Shown here: piece by piece, positions 13,477 through 27,000 of the stretch
Numbering within the stretch: the first letter of the stretch is position 1
Layout of the letters: each line of letters begins with the position of its first letter
NCBI GenBank assembly: GCA_028564675.1
Contig: JAOVVO010000261.1
Span: 1-64,000 of the forward strand
DNA from: Onchocerca lupi
Taxonomy: Eukaryota > Nematoda > Chromadorea > Rhabditida > Onchocercidae
DNA length: 64,000 nt
Direction of reading: 5' to 3'
Program-made: the position numbers and the translations under genes
Notes under the pieces: generated by a model
Told to the model about the DNA's origin: nothing
Databases searched by the model: none
The model's input: only the letters and a program-made list of their open reading frames with translations

Positions 13477-13750
13477 TTGACGACCGATGCATTTAATAAT
13501 AGGAAAGGAATTTGTTTCGAACGATGGATTTTGTTGTTTAAGGAAATAGTTTATGTCGGTATATATGTAGTGTGTGTATCTCAATGTGATGTTGTGAGTG
13601 CAGGCTTTACGGGGACCTTGACCTCCTCATCTACACGGATTTTGCCCCTTTTCACTAGTTGTTGCCTTGTAGCTTTTTGCTGTCGTCGATTGTCACATAT
13701 AATCATCTTCTCTGTACCGTCCATAACCGTCCCCATTAACACTTATTAAT
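13477..13750. other. stop-poor, less AT-rich island upstream of spectrin gene
   Basis: Both strands are open here. The + strand has an open frame over 13477-13749. The minus strand has a 51-codon ATG frame at 13736-13581 of hydrophilic character (containing RQQLVKRGKIRVDEEVKVP) and a longer frame over 13584-13189. None has a splice chain I can defend. The island may hold a 5' UTR exon or promoter of the spectrin gene, whose ATG is 180 bp downstream. Function is unknown. Confidence 0.3.
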
Positions 13751-13873
13751 CGGTTGGTTCATCGATGCGTAGAAATTGCAAAATCAGTTCCAATCAAAGC
13801 ATTCCTTAGGCTTTTGACTCAATTTATGTCTCTCTAATTTGCCATTCCGCTAACGATTCACAGCATTCGTTCG

Positions 13874-13876
13874 CAG
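13874..13876 (+). promoter_or_regulatory. possible splice acceptor before the spectrin ATG
   Basis: TTCGTTCGCAG ends 50 nt before the ATG at 13927 and could accept a spliced leader or a 5' UTR exon. No SL sequence is expected in genomic DNA at this place, so only transcript data would show it. Confidence 0.3.
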
Positions 13877-13926
13877 TTCTTTTATTATAATCAAGCGTGA
13901 ACAAAAAAAAGACTAAATTTGTATAA

Positions 13927-16900
13927 ATGTGGTCAGCTTCCTTTTATTCGTCGTCCCCAGCAAAAGACAACATATGGTGCAATTCGAGCGCTTCTGAACA
14001 AAGTTATTCATCATTTGAATCAGAGAAAAAGATGCCGAAATATGAAATACAAGTGCGTTCTTTTTTTTTTTTTTTTTTTCAGTAATTGTTTCTTTTTTAC
14101 ATCAATTGTTGTTAATGCAGAAGTAATAAGGTAGTTCTATTGATTGCAATACATAATTTAGTACTGTTATGCGTGTATTTGTTTTTAAAAGCTTTCAACT
14201 GAACTAAACTGATTATCATCTATAATCTATATTTGTCAGTACATCTGGTGGATAATGCTTATGTGTAACCACTTCAGTTGAATGCATTCATAAAGATAAT
14301 TCAACATTTCTTTCACTGAGATATTTTTATAGGTTCAAGTTCCACGAGTGAACAAAAATGGATTTGAAAGAAGCCAATCACAACTATTAACAGATGAGTA
14401 CGACGAATTCAGTGACCCAACCTTATCGTTCGAAAGGAATCGTATTAAGCAATTACAGGATGAACGAGTGCATATTCAGAAAAAGACATTTACTAAATGG
14501 TGTAATTCATTTCTTAACAGAGTAAGTTTTAAGTTCTTCTGTAAATTTTTGAGTGAATAAAGACTTTTAGTTTTTGACTGATTGTTATCTGTTTTATGTT
14601 ATGAAATTTTCTACTTTTTCAGTTTTCCAGTTAGAATGGCATCTGCATCTTTTAAATGCAATAATTATACTACAGTTCCAAGAAAAATTTATTTGTATGA
14701 TTGATTCTTATTTATGTTAAGTCAAGAATATGAAGTTTTAGCGACATTTTATGCCCTGATCGTCACAGTGTTTTTTGAGGATCATTCGGTGATTCAATGC
14801 ATTATGGTCTTCTCTGTGACTTAATAAAGATGAAAGATATTATTTAAAGATCTCTAACAGTCATGGTTGTTTCGATTTCAATTCTGAATAATAATTATAA
14901 GTTTAAGATTAAAAAAATATTTCGTGGATTACATTATCAAATAGTTGAATTAAATTATTATCAAGTGGTTAGAAGACGACATTTATTGCTGCAAGATTAA
15001 ATTTATATATATATACACATCAGTATTTAAGTTAAAAATCTCGTCTATTCTGTGCCATTCATCCATGTTGTCGATTTATCTTTCCATTTTTATAAAGCCA
15101 TTCATATAGTTTTGTCATGCTTTTCTTCATTCTCACGGAATATTTGTTTTATTCAGCAATTCCAAAACCAAGAATCTGGAGGACACTTGTCCTCTAGTTC
15201 CATAACAATATTATTAAAATTAATTATTTAACTAAAATAAAAAAAGATCAAGTTCTAAAACTGAAAACATTTGTAATAAATTTTCCCGCATTATTTTTGA
15301 ATCTACTTTTGCTATCATTAACTTTTCCTCTCACGAGAATGAGAACAATTAATCTGCTGTCGCCAAGTTGAGATTAGATAAAATCACATGAATAGGGTAG
15401 CACTATATTTTACTAACATGATTCTAAAATCTGTTATCTGTGTCGTCCCACAGGATGCTGAGGATTAGAAGCTTGCAACTTCACTGCTAGGATCCTCGCT
15501 ATGATCCGGAGAATTTTTGGAGCATCACGACGCTGTTATTCAGAAAATCAGATCTTTAAGAATCATAGACGTTATAGAACTATGCTTGTTTGAATCAAAA
15601 GTAAGTATCCAAGAATTGGTAATTTAGTGTCTTTTATTACTATTGCAACAAAATCTTTATTACTATCGTTGTTAACATTAATTTATTATTTCTATTAAAT
15701 TCATTTCCTTCATAAATGCATTCTACATTTCAGATGCATTGCTGTGAAATAAACTGAATTAACTTAGTTTTGAATTTCTCATATTTTCGCTTGTAAACTA
15801 ATCATTCATTGCATTATTTTTTCCTTTCCAAAATCTCATGAACTTCTCTTCTCTTCAACTAATAAATATCCTTATTTTTAAAAATTTTCCCATCGAAATA
15901 GCATCATCTTACTGTTTTGCAAATTTATTTTAATTATATCTACAAAGTGTGAAATTAATTGTTTTACTCAAATCGGTAAGAAATGCTAACACTCGCTACT
16001 GGTTTAATATTATGCAATGTTTAGTCCAAAATCGAAATTAAGACTTAAAAATTACTTTGAAACCCTGCATTTCCTATTTATGGAGCTCTCTATATTGAAA
16101 TTATATAGCAAGAACAAAGTAATTATAGCAAAGTTAATAATGGTAGTATAATGGTACTGAAAATAATACTGATGGTAACAACAGTAATACTTGTAGTGTA
16201 ATGATATTGATAGTGATGACGATTATTTTCAGGCACGGTTGGAAATCGTCGATTTATTCGTAGATTTTGGAGATGGAGTGTTATTAATGAAATTGCTGGA
16301 AATTATCTCAGGCGAAAAGCTTGGCAAACCAAATCGAGGTCGAATGCGAGTGCAAAAAATTGAAAATCTTAATAAAACACTCGATTTCTTGAAGAAAAAG
16401 CGAATTCAGGTCGAATTTTGAGACATTATCTTCATTTTATCCAAATTTTCCACCTATTTTAATCGAGCGTGATTCATTATAGGATTTTATTTACAAGGAT
16501 CGGAATATTTTTGCCTTTACAGTAATTTTCATTTTCCTCGTTCTCGAAATCGAATCTTTTGATACTTGACTGCCACATTTGAAAATGATGACATACGGCA
16601 TAATTCTTTTCCAATGACTCGAAAACAATAAATTAGTAGGATGGTATTACTTGTTATTGTCACGAGAATTATACTATCATAGTTCCAATGTACAATATTT
16701 TTAGCTTCTTCAGAATCCAATATTCTTTTCTTATCTGTTCGGAAGTTTAGGTCTCTACAGACATCTGTTATTCATTGATGAAAATGTTCTAGCTGACTTG
16801 TTGTTCCTTATGTATTTCTTCACTTTTACACATATTTCATACGGCTTTTATTCCGTTCGCATATATGTAAAAAGCAGCATTAATTGCTTTTTCGTTATTG

Positions 16901-18028
16901 AAATGAAAATCCTAATTTGAAATATAAAACATCTTCATCTTTATTTGAAATATAACATGAAATGGCAAACTAATATGTTTTTTTTTTTTTCTTATTGATG
17001 GAGTTTTGAAGATCAACAAAATCATTATATTTTGGACAATTAACTTTGATCCTAATATATAATCATCATTATTGAAGTCACCGAAACTGAAAGATTTAAA
17101 TTATTAGAAATACTTGGAAAAATGCAGAATCAGTATTCGAGAGTATTTGAGTTCGGTGAAATTAATTTATGATTATATAAAATTCTTGAAAATAGTTACT
17201 TATAGCTAGAAAACATTGGTGCAGAAGATATTCTGGATCGAAATGAACGGCTTATTCTCGGTCTCATTTGGACGATCATTCTTCGTTTTCAAATTGACAC
17301 GATTTCAATCCCGGTAAATTGATAGATATTACCAGTTGTTATGCATGAGACTTGAAACTTAAGATGATGAATTATGTTAATTTTAAAAGATTTTCGAAAT
17401 CGATTTATTTTTGTTTATTGAAAGACGTTAAATTTCAGATGGACGAAGAATCCGGTGAAAGAAAGCATGCAAAGGATGCACTTCTGTTATGGTGCCAGAG
17501 AAAAACAGCTGGTTATGCAAATTCTAAAGTTGAGAATTTCACCACTTCATGGCGTAATGGTCTTGCTTTCAACGCACTGATCCACGCTCATAGGTCTGCA
17601 TAATTTCATATTTATTAAAAAATTAAAAGAAGATAATATTCAAGTTAATAATTTCCCCAGTTCCTTGCTTACTTGCATTAATAATGTCTCTGATATTTTC
17701 TGCTACGTGTTCATTTTTTACGTTACTACGAAAAACTTTTTTACAGTGTCATTTTTATATTCTCATTTAAAGACGTTCAACTGATAATTGTAATTTAAGG
17801 CCAGATTTGATCAATTACGAGAGTTTATCGCCACAAGATGCGATTGGAAATTTGAATAATGCTTTCGATGTAGCAGAGAAAAAGCTAGATATTGCACGTC
17901 TGTTGGATGCTGAGGATGTTAACGTTGCTCATCCGGATGAGAAGTCTATCATTACTTACGTTTCGCTCTATTATCACCACTTTGCGAAGCAAAAAACAGA
18001 AATGACTGGTGCAAGAAGAGTTGCTAAG
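13927..18028 (+). other. sma-1: sma-1 exons 1-6: N-terminal tail and tandem CH actin-binding domain
   Basis: Exons: 13927-14052, 14333-14521, 16233-16409, 17206-17313, 17439-17593, 17800-18028. Exon 1 (42 codons) is Ser-rich with no known domain. CH1 begins with KKTFTKWCNSFLNR and carries DGVLLMKLLEIISGEKLG. CH2 carries KDALLLWCQRKTAGY, the conserved WRNGLAFNALIH and the DAEDV...PDEKSIITYVS end. These are textbook beta-spectrin CH signatures. Intron 2 (14522-16232, 1.7 kb) is the longest in the gene and holds no feature that I can support. Confidence 0.93.
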
Positions 18029-21000
18029 GTGAATAGTAATCAATCGTGAACTTTAGCAACATTTAATCCAACTTTGTTCCATTTCCAATATCAGTTCAAA
18101 CAACTTTAGATTTATCATGAGTTTTAAATCTAATTAAAACTATTCCAGATTAGTTTTATTGCTTCAGTTGATTGAGTACTCAAATTTTGTTATTGCTTCT
18201 CTATATGGTTTTCAGTACAGATACAACTTTAAGAAGAAGTTATTACCATCTGGAATATGCGCGATGGGATGAAGCATACTATTCTTTTCTAACTTATTCT
18301 TTATGTAGTAATAAATGACATGTTAGTTTTACTGATAACAAAGTTTTATAGATAGTCGGTAGCCTAATGTCTTCTGATCAACTTCAAGAGGATTATGAAG
18401 TGCTGTGTTCAGAATTGCTTTTTTGGATACAACAAACCATTGCGATGCTGAATGATCGAAAATTTCCGAATTCCTTGAAAGGAATTCAGGATCAATTATT
18501 GGAATTCAAAAACTATCGCACTATGGAAAAACCACCGAAGTACATGTTCTTAACGAAATTTCTATCATGATATTGAGTCATTATGTTTTTGTCCAGATAC
18601 TTTCATCGAATTGTATTGCAGCTCTCTTGTTGTTATCAAGGGATTATAGATTCAGGTTTTCTCGATTCTGTATTATGAAATTATAAACAGTGCTTTTCTG
18701 TATTTGTCATAAATATTGCTTCTAATATATGAATATTTTAGGTATAAGGAAAAAGGAGAATTGGAAGCTTTATTTTTCACAATACAAACGAAGAGGAAAG
18801 CTATGGGAAGGAAACCATATGTTCCCGCAACGGGTATTTTTAAGAATTGCAATTATCTTATGAAGTGGATGTCACTCATTGTTAGAGTTTAAAAAAAAAA
18901 AAAAGAAAAAACTTTGAAGGACATGTTTTGGTGGAGTTTGAATATTTGTTAGTTTCTTAGTTGCCAGCATTTCAGGCCTATTCATGCATGATATTGAATC
19001 AGCTTGGGCACTTTTGGATCATTCCGAAAATGATAGACAGCTAGCCCTTATGATGGAATTGCGGAGGTTGCTTATTTGTTTTATTGAGTTTCTGAATTTT
19101 TTCCCTTTATATAAAAATGCATCAGAAATTAAACAAAATACGATTTGCTTGATCTTTTATCTTCACATGAAATTTTTGAGAAAGATCATTATAAAATTTG
19201 GAACTGAGAAGTTTATTCATTAAGTGGATTAATAACAAAGAATTTTAAAAGATTTAATTCCATTGTAACTAATAGCTAATGCGGTATAATTTATAAAAAT
19301 ACAAAAACAAATTTCCAGACAGGAAAGATTGGAACTTATGGCGCAAAAATTTGAACGTAAAGCAGGATTACGAGATGCTTGGTTACGTGAGATGAGTTCT
19401 GTCTTGCAAGATTTCGATTTGGGTAGAAATATTGCTCAGGTTGAAGCTTCAATGAAAAAACAACAAGCCATTGCTGCCGATATCCTGCCTAGGGTTCGTT
19501 ATTTTATTTCTGTTTTTGATTCTATTACAATTATTATGATAGTAATTGCAGTTGTTATTGTATTGTGATTTAAACTTCGGATTTTGTTGAAATAGAAAAA
19601 TTCATGTTGGAAATAAAATAAATTCTAAGTAAAGGAGACTTTTAACTATCCATATTGCGTCATTTCAGGAAAATCGGTTTAAGTCGCTGTCGTTTATGGC
19701 TGCCGAACTATCAAAGGAAAATTATCATGATAGCGACAAAATCCGAATACGTGAACGTGAACTTTTAGATAAATGGTCACAGTTGCTAGCAGCTTTGGAA
19801 GCACGACGTCGTGCGCTTTTATCATTAAGTGATCTGATGGGATTGCTTCGCGATATAGATACACTGTCATCGGAGATACGCGCATTAGAGGTGAGATTCA
19901 GTTGCGTAGATCATTTGTTAGTTACATGACTATTACTTTGAAAATCTCAGTACAAGAAGGTTTTCTTTAATATTAAACTCTGGATCTTAATTAAAGTATT
20001 TTCATTTTTGTGTTCGGAATAAAATTTCTAATATAGATTAGTATTTTTCCTGATATTACTTTGTTATTTTTGCAGCAGGTCTTTTGATGGTATCATTCTG
20101 TATTTAAGTCTCTCCTCTGTATTAATTATGGTTTAGCCTCAATTTCGAAGTCGCGATGTTGGAAAACATTTATTGGGAGTCGAAGATTTGCTTGGCAAGC
20201 AAGAGATTCTTGAAGCACAACTTAATTCGCAGGGAGAATTATTGAAAAATGTGACGTTGCAAGCACTGGACTATATTCGAGGAAAGGGAGAACAGTATGA
20301 CGTATTGCAAAGGAAGTTGGACGATGTGAGCGGTCTTTACGAGAGGTAAATCTTTGCAAAATTCTGAGATAACTTAAGTAAATTATGGTATGCAAGTCTT
20401 GGTAGTTTTGATCTGAATATTTTGAGATAGACCGCTTTAGGATTAGAACAGTATTCTTGATATGAAGAAATTCTCAAAGCACAACTTAATTCACGCTTAC
20501 ATTTACTTATGTTTGCAGTATTGTACAGTTATGCCAGCAGCGCAGGATGATCTTATATAGTGCTCGTGATTTGTACCGTTTTATGCAAGATGATGAGGAA
20601 GAAATGAGTTGGCTACAAGAGAAAGAAGATTTGTGCATTGTGCTTCTGAAAAACAGGGATCTTTCAGCCACCGCCCAATTAAGGCGTATTTTTAAGGTTA
20701 ACATTTTGATATTTTCAATCAAGATTTCATTTTTTCTTTCTTTATTTCTTCAGTAGTTTTTTTTTTTTTTTCATTGCAAAGTCCTTGAAACAATTAGTTT
20801 ATTTTCTTTAACTGAAGAATTTGGAAACCGAAATGGAAGGACATTGGCAGAGAGCAAAAGGAGTGATTGCAGCTGGTGAACGATTAGTGGCGACGGGCCA
20901 AAATAAAGAGGATATTCAAACAAGAATATATAATTTACACGCAAAATGGGAGCAGTTGAGGAAAGTGAGTGAAGTTTTTAAGTTTTCGGCAATTTCGGAG

Positions 21001-24000
21001 GAATATCTAAATTTCCGGAATTTAATGTTTTAGATAAGATCGATAATGCGTATATGAATGTTTAGGGGTACCAATTATAGGCACACACTGCAGAATGCAT
21101 TCCACTAAAAGTCTTAGATTCAAGCGGAAAAAAGTAAAACTTTTTTTGCTATGCATATCTGATGTCGTGTTTGTTATATCTTTTCATTGATACACAATTT
21201 CTTTAGGTAGTTGAAGCGGTTGGAAGGTGGCTGCGTGAAGCTGAACAGGCTCATCAGTATTTCCAGGACGCGAATGAAGCAGAAAGTTGGATTCGTGAGA
21301 AAATGCCACTCGTCAAAAGTAGTGATTATGGGCGTGATGAACAAGCATCGGAAAGTCTATTATCAAGGTAAATTGATTTTTCTGTAAACTAAATTTGATT
21401 ACTGCAAGTTTGATTCATTTTCATTACACTTTTGTAAGGAGTCAACGCTTTTTGATCTCACTGTTTTGTGTCTATCATTGTTAGCATCTTTCATTTACTA
21501 ATATTTAATATTTTTAATTGAAGACATTTGCGTTTGGAAGAAGAGATCCAAGCCTATCGAACTGATATAATAAGGCTGGAAGAGATGGCAAGAGAACTAG
21601 CAAATACGGAATTCATTGCGGGTGCTGTTGTGCGTATTGAAGAGGATACAGAAGAACTTATTGTACCGCAAGTGAAAATGCTGTACGCTTACGCTGGAAA
21701 TAATATTGAAGTTAAAAAAGATGAGGTGAATATCAGTGTTTATTCGCCTTCTTTTAACGGTATTTTTATTTATCAAAGTATTTATCTGAATTTGACAATG
21801 TTAAGTATTCAGATAATTTGCTTGTCTATTGTCTGTTTTACCGTAAGGAAATGTTTGATCCATTTTATTTTGTATTAGTTCAATAAATTATTCAAAGTAA
21901 TCGATTTTCGTTTTTTTTTTTTTTTTTTAATTTTTATTTTTATTTTTTGTTTTTTCTTATTTAACCCTTGATTTTGTCTAACTAACGGATTTTGAACTTT
22001 GGAGTTTTTTTCATATTTTTGTTCATTCTTTTAATAGGTAAAAATGAATCGTTAAAGGATTCTTTGTTTCCTGACAGAGACGTCCTAGATTTAAACTAGC
22101 TCTCCAAAATTTGCATAATCTCTCAAATGAGAAGTTTTATTGGAGAGTTGAAGTATTGAATAGAGATTTAGTAGGGAAGTCGCTATCGATAAAATTAATA
22201 CCAGTTTAAGTTTTTATTTTAAGATATTAGCATTAATCGAAAAATCAAACAACGATTGGTGGCGTGTCCTTAAACAAGATGGAATCGAAGGTTATGTACC
22301 CGCAAATTATTGTAAAGTTGTGGAAGGGGAAACAGTAACAGTTGCACAAACAGTAACTACCCGTAAGACGGAACGCGAACCACAGGGCTCCCGGAATGCC
22401 ATTATGGAACGACAAGAAGCCATAAGTGCTGGTTATAGGAATCTGAATAATCTAGCTGAGGTAAAGAAATAATTTTTTCTGGTAAGTGCTCATAGAGTTA
22501 TAATGTATGGACTCCAGTTATTTCGGATTTCTGTTCCTTTCATTTTTTCATTTCAAATTTATGTTCTGTTCAAATTATTTGAAATCAATTCTACCATTGC
22601 TTTTCTGTTTACTGCCTTATCCAGATTCGCTCATGGAGTTTTATGGATTTTTAGGAGCGTCGGCGACTTCTTAATGATGTAATTAAGCTGTACAAATTCT
22701 TACGTGAATGTGATCAATTTGAAACCTGGGCAAAAGAGACAAAAACAGCTCTTACTGACAGCACTGCTTCATACAATGTTAAGGCTTCGCGAAAGAAATT
22801 TAATGTAAGTTGCGGGAAAATCCTCATATGCGTAATACCGGATCAAGTAAATAAATATTTAACTTCAAGTTTGAACTGTTAAAGATTTTTATAATATAAA
22901 TTATTGCATATAATTCAGAAAGCATTGTACCTTTACAATGCTGTACAAGATCATTTAGTACTTTGAATTTTATCTCGAAAACTGTTCTGCAAATTTCTGA
23001 TATTCACTCAGTTTAAAATAGTTGGAATCACAGCTGGGTATTATAAAAAGATAATTAAATGAAAGTTGAACCTCATGTCTTGTTTAAATTTCATAACTGA
23101 TTCCTGCCTTTTTAGAAACTCGAAAATGAAATCAGCGCGAATGGTAAAATGCAGATAGAACGAATTAATAATGTTGCCGAAGAATTAGTTAATGAAGGTC
23201 ACAGTCATAGTGATGAAATTCGAAGACGTCAGGATGTGGCGAATTTGATTTGGAATAAAATACGGGATCTTTTGAAGACAAAGCAGCGTCAACTTGTAAG
23301 TTAATCAAGTGATTTCTGAATGTAAGCCAGTCTAAGATCAGACGGGAAGTTTTTTACGATTTTACAATGATAAGTCAAGAATGAACTTGAGATTAAAATT
23401 TCACCAGCAGTTAGTGTGATTCTGAAGTATTTCTTAGATTTTTCATACTCTGATAAAATTATCGTTAATGATATTTATATATTCACGAAAAATTTGAGTA
23501 TGCGTTGTTTTGTATTTCAGTACATAATATTGGATTAATGCAGAACTTTTATGCTTGCGGCAGTGTCAATCTAACTGAGCCAAGGAGTTATCGCTAGAAA
23601 TTAAAAATGATAAAACCAACTATCCAGCTATAACATGCTAGTTTTATTTATCGTCATTTCATTTATAATCATTTCAGGAAGCAGCCGAAAGAGTTGCAGC
23701 ATTTAACGAAACATGTGAAGATGCGCGATCATGGATGCAAGATAAATTTGATTTACTTGAACATAAGGTTGACATGAATGATCCGAAAGCTGTTCAGGCA
23801 ATGCAAAAGCGTTATCAAAATTTGGGAAAGGATCTTAAACCATTGGAGGAGAAAATTCTTATTCTTCAACAACTTGCGGATGAGGTTTATTGTTTCAATA
23901 TTTGGAGAAAATCGGTAATGCAAAAACTTCAGAGAAATTCATGATTCATTATTTCCATAGTATTAATAATTTAGCAATCATTGAATTTTTGGAGACAAGC

Positions 24001-27000
24001 AAATTAAAAATTCTGATTAAAATAATAAATGCTTCCAGGTAAAGAAAGAACATCCGGAAGAGGCCGCTAAAATTGAACAGATGATCAGAGAATTAGTTTT
24101 AATGCATGATGAGCTGCGGCAAAAATCAGCTGCACGTATTGAAGAAGCCGAGCAGACCCAAGGATACCAGATGTTCAATGGTGCTGTGAAGTATGTTTTG
24201 TAGTTAAAATGCGGAATAGAATCAACTGTTTGTTAAAATATTTCAAATATTTTTTATGCATTAACAATGGATTAATCTTTTGTTGGAATTCTACTGATCT
24301 GTACTACTTTTATATGGAATATAAATAAGTAAATAAATAAAAATATAAATAAATAAATATATATATATATATAACTTTTTAAAATTATTCGTCAGTAATA
24401 CTAAAATCCTCTTGTTTGGAGCTCCGAAAACAATATCCGTTTTTAGACCTTCAGATCTTTATCATTCACTCTGCATTAGACTATTAAGTCGTGTTTCGTG
24501 AAAAATTTCATTTGTTTTATGATATTATGCAAAATTTCTTCCCTCGATCACTGATTATTTTCAGGAATTTGCAAACATGGATTGACAAAACAAAATCGAC
24601 TCTTGTTGATAACACTCGGCCAGTAGATGTTTCGTCAGCTGAAGAATTGCTAAAGAAGCATTATGAGCTTAACGATGATATAAGTGGCAAGAAATACGAA
24701 TTCGATTATGTGCGCGATCTTGGACAACGCCTGTTGCAGAAAAATCCAGCACTTTACGATGTTTGTCTGCCGATTTTGGAAACTTAAGTGTAAGAGGAGG
24801 GCTTAAATGATTTCAAATATCTTTTTTTGAGATCAGCGGGAAGGCTATTTGATAAATTAATAGAAATTTGTTGATAAAACGTTGCAATTTCATCATCATT
24901 TTAAAAATTCGAAAGTGTAAGGTATTAATTGAATATGAAAATTTATGATCGACTGCGGACAGTAAATGACTTTGATTAAATCGGTTTAGAGTAGTAATTT
25001 ATTAAAAATATCTTTTAGGTGAAAGGAAGTTTGAAGAAATTAGACACTGAACAGCAGACACTCAATGCTTTGGGGAAAGAAAAGGAGCGATGGCTGAAAG
25101 AACTTTTGAATTTGCAGCTACTAAACACAGAAGCGGAAAGAATTGACGCAGCGACAAAAGGGCATGAAGCTTTTTTGGAACTTACTAGCCTTGGGGTACT
25201 ATTTTGTCACATTTTTGGAGATTTTTAAGATCGATATTATTAATTATGAATGTTGAACTTTTAGAATTACTGGTAGTCTATTCGATAATTCCGTTTTTTA
25301 CGGATTTCAATTATCCGTTATAAAAGCGTGTTGTGGTTGTCTTTATTTTATAAATTTCATTGAAATCAATTCAGGATTCGGTAGAAACAGCTGAAAATTT
25401 GTTAAAACGTCATTCTGACTTCGAAGCAAAACTAAGGGCCCAGGAAGATCGACTGAAAGTTTTCGCCAGAAGTGCCGATCAGCTGATCCAAGCAGGACAC
25501 AGTGAAGCAGATTTCATTAAAAAGGTTTTCTTAGAGCACAAGTTAATCATCCCCGCTCACTTCAGTTTCTGTCAGAAATTCATGAGTTTGTAAATCTGAT
25601 TTGTTTTCATCTGCAAGCTATCTTTAAAGCCAGCTTTTACTCTGCTTATAGTGAGTAAACGTAATAGTCAATTATCTGGACCAGTATGAATAAACAGAAA
25701 CAATGTAATTGACACATTTTTTGGTATATTCATTGTTATACTTGTTTATTTTCACGCATTCATTTATTTGATGACTAATTCTTTTTTGTTTGACTTAAAA
25801 GCAATGATATAGAGCTTAGATTAATCAGTGCATTTTCTCAAAATTTTAGCGTCGTGATGATGTTTTGACTCGTCGATCGCTAGTCCATCAAGCAGCGACG
25901 AAACGGCGTGCACAACTAGAAGCATCACTTCAGTATCAAAATTTACGCCGAAATATTCAAGAATTAACGCAGTGGATAGCGGAAAAGAAGAAGATTGCAA
26001 ATGATGGTTCTTATCGAGACACAGCATCTATTACTATGAAATTGCTAAAACATAAAGCATTTGATGCGGAATTAAAAGCAAATGCTGCACGTTTAGACGA
26101 GCTGAATGCGGTAAGTTTGGGTTTTGTTTTAATATTTTCAAATTATCAATCGCATGTTTGTAAATGGTTTTCGGTCTGTTGAATTGGGAAACTTCACTGA
26201 AGTTATTATCACATCTTATTGGTGTTACTGAATCCAAAAAAAAATGAAATACTACCAGCATGATTAACTTTGGTAATGACTCTAAAAATGTACACGACAG
26301 CATACTGAATATTGAATTAATGGAGTAGGTAAAATACCAGTCTTTTTTTTTTTTTTTTTTTTTCCTTTTTTTTTTTTTTTTTGATTTGCTTATATTTTTA
26401 TGAAATCTGAAGAGTGTTTTCTGGACAAGTAGTGATACTTACTGATTCCTTTTCCCAACAGTTTTGTTTTGTAATTCATTTATTTATGTTTCTTTTAGGA
26501 AGGAAATGCTCTTATAGCAGCACGGCACTACGAATCGAAATCTATTCAAAAGTTGTTGGGCAATGTAAATGCAGAATGGGCTGGTCTCTTACATGCAGCA
26601 AACGCTAAAGGAGAATGTTTGAAACAAGCGGAAGATCAGAAAGGGTTGAATAGTGCTCTGGATGATGCTCATTTGAAGTTGGACGAAATACAAGCATCGC
26701 TGAATTCGAAAGATTTGGGAACTGATTTGCGTGGCGTGAAGGAACTCATCTATAAACACGTTGTTATGGAAAAGGAAATGATTGTTTTTGAGAAAAGAAC
26801 TTTTGAAATGACGGAGAAAGCAAATGTTATGATACAACAGGGACACTTCGATTCGATCGCCATTAAGAAAGCTGTACAGAAATTAGCGGAGAGGTTAATT
26901 CTGACTTCTTTGCTCGTTCGTGATTTCGTGGGTTTAAAGTTTTTGTTATTAAGCTTCAATCGTTTTCAGTTCCGAAATGTGGCAAAAATTTCAAATCATA

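Noticed and set aside
13189..13584. 131-codon minus-strand open frame
   Set aside because: In about 70% AT DNA over 64 kb, one chance frame of this length is not surprising. It has no recognisable motif or splice chain; noted only as part of the open island.
14332..14345. tRNA B-box-like GGTTCAAGTTCC
   Set aside because: There is no A box or cloverleaf. The bases are the first codons of spectrin exon 2.
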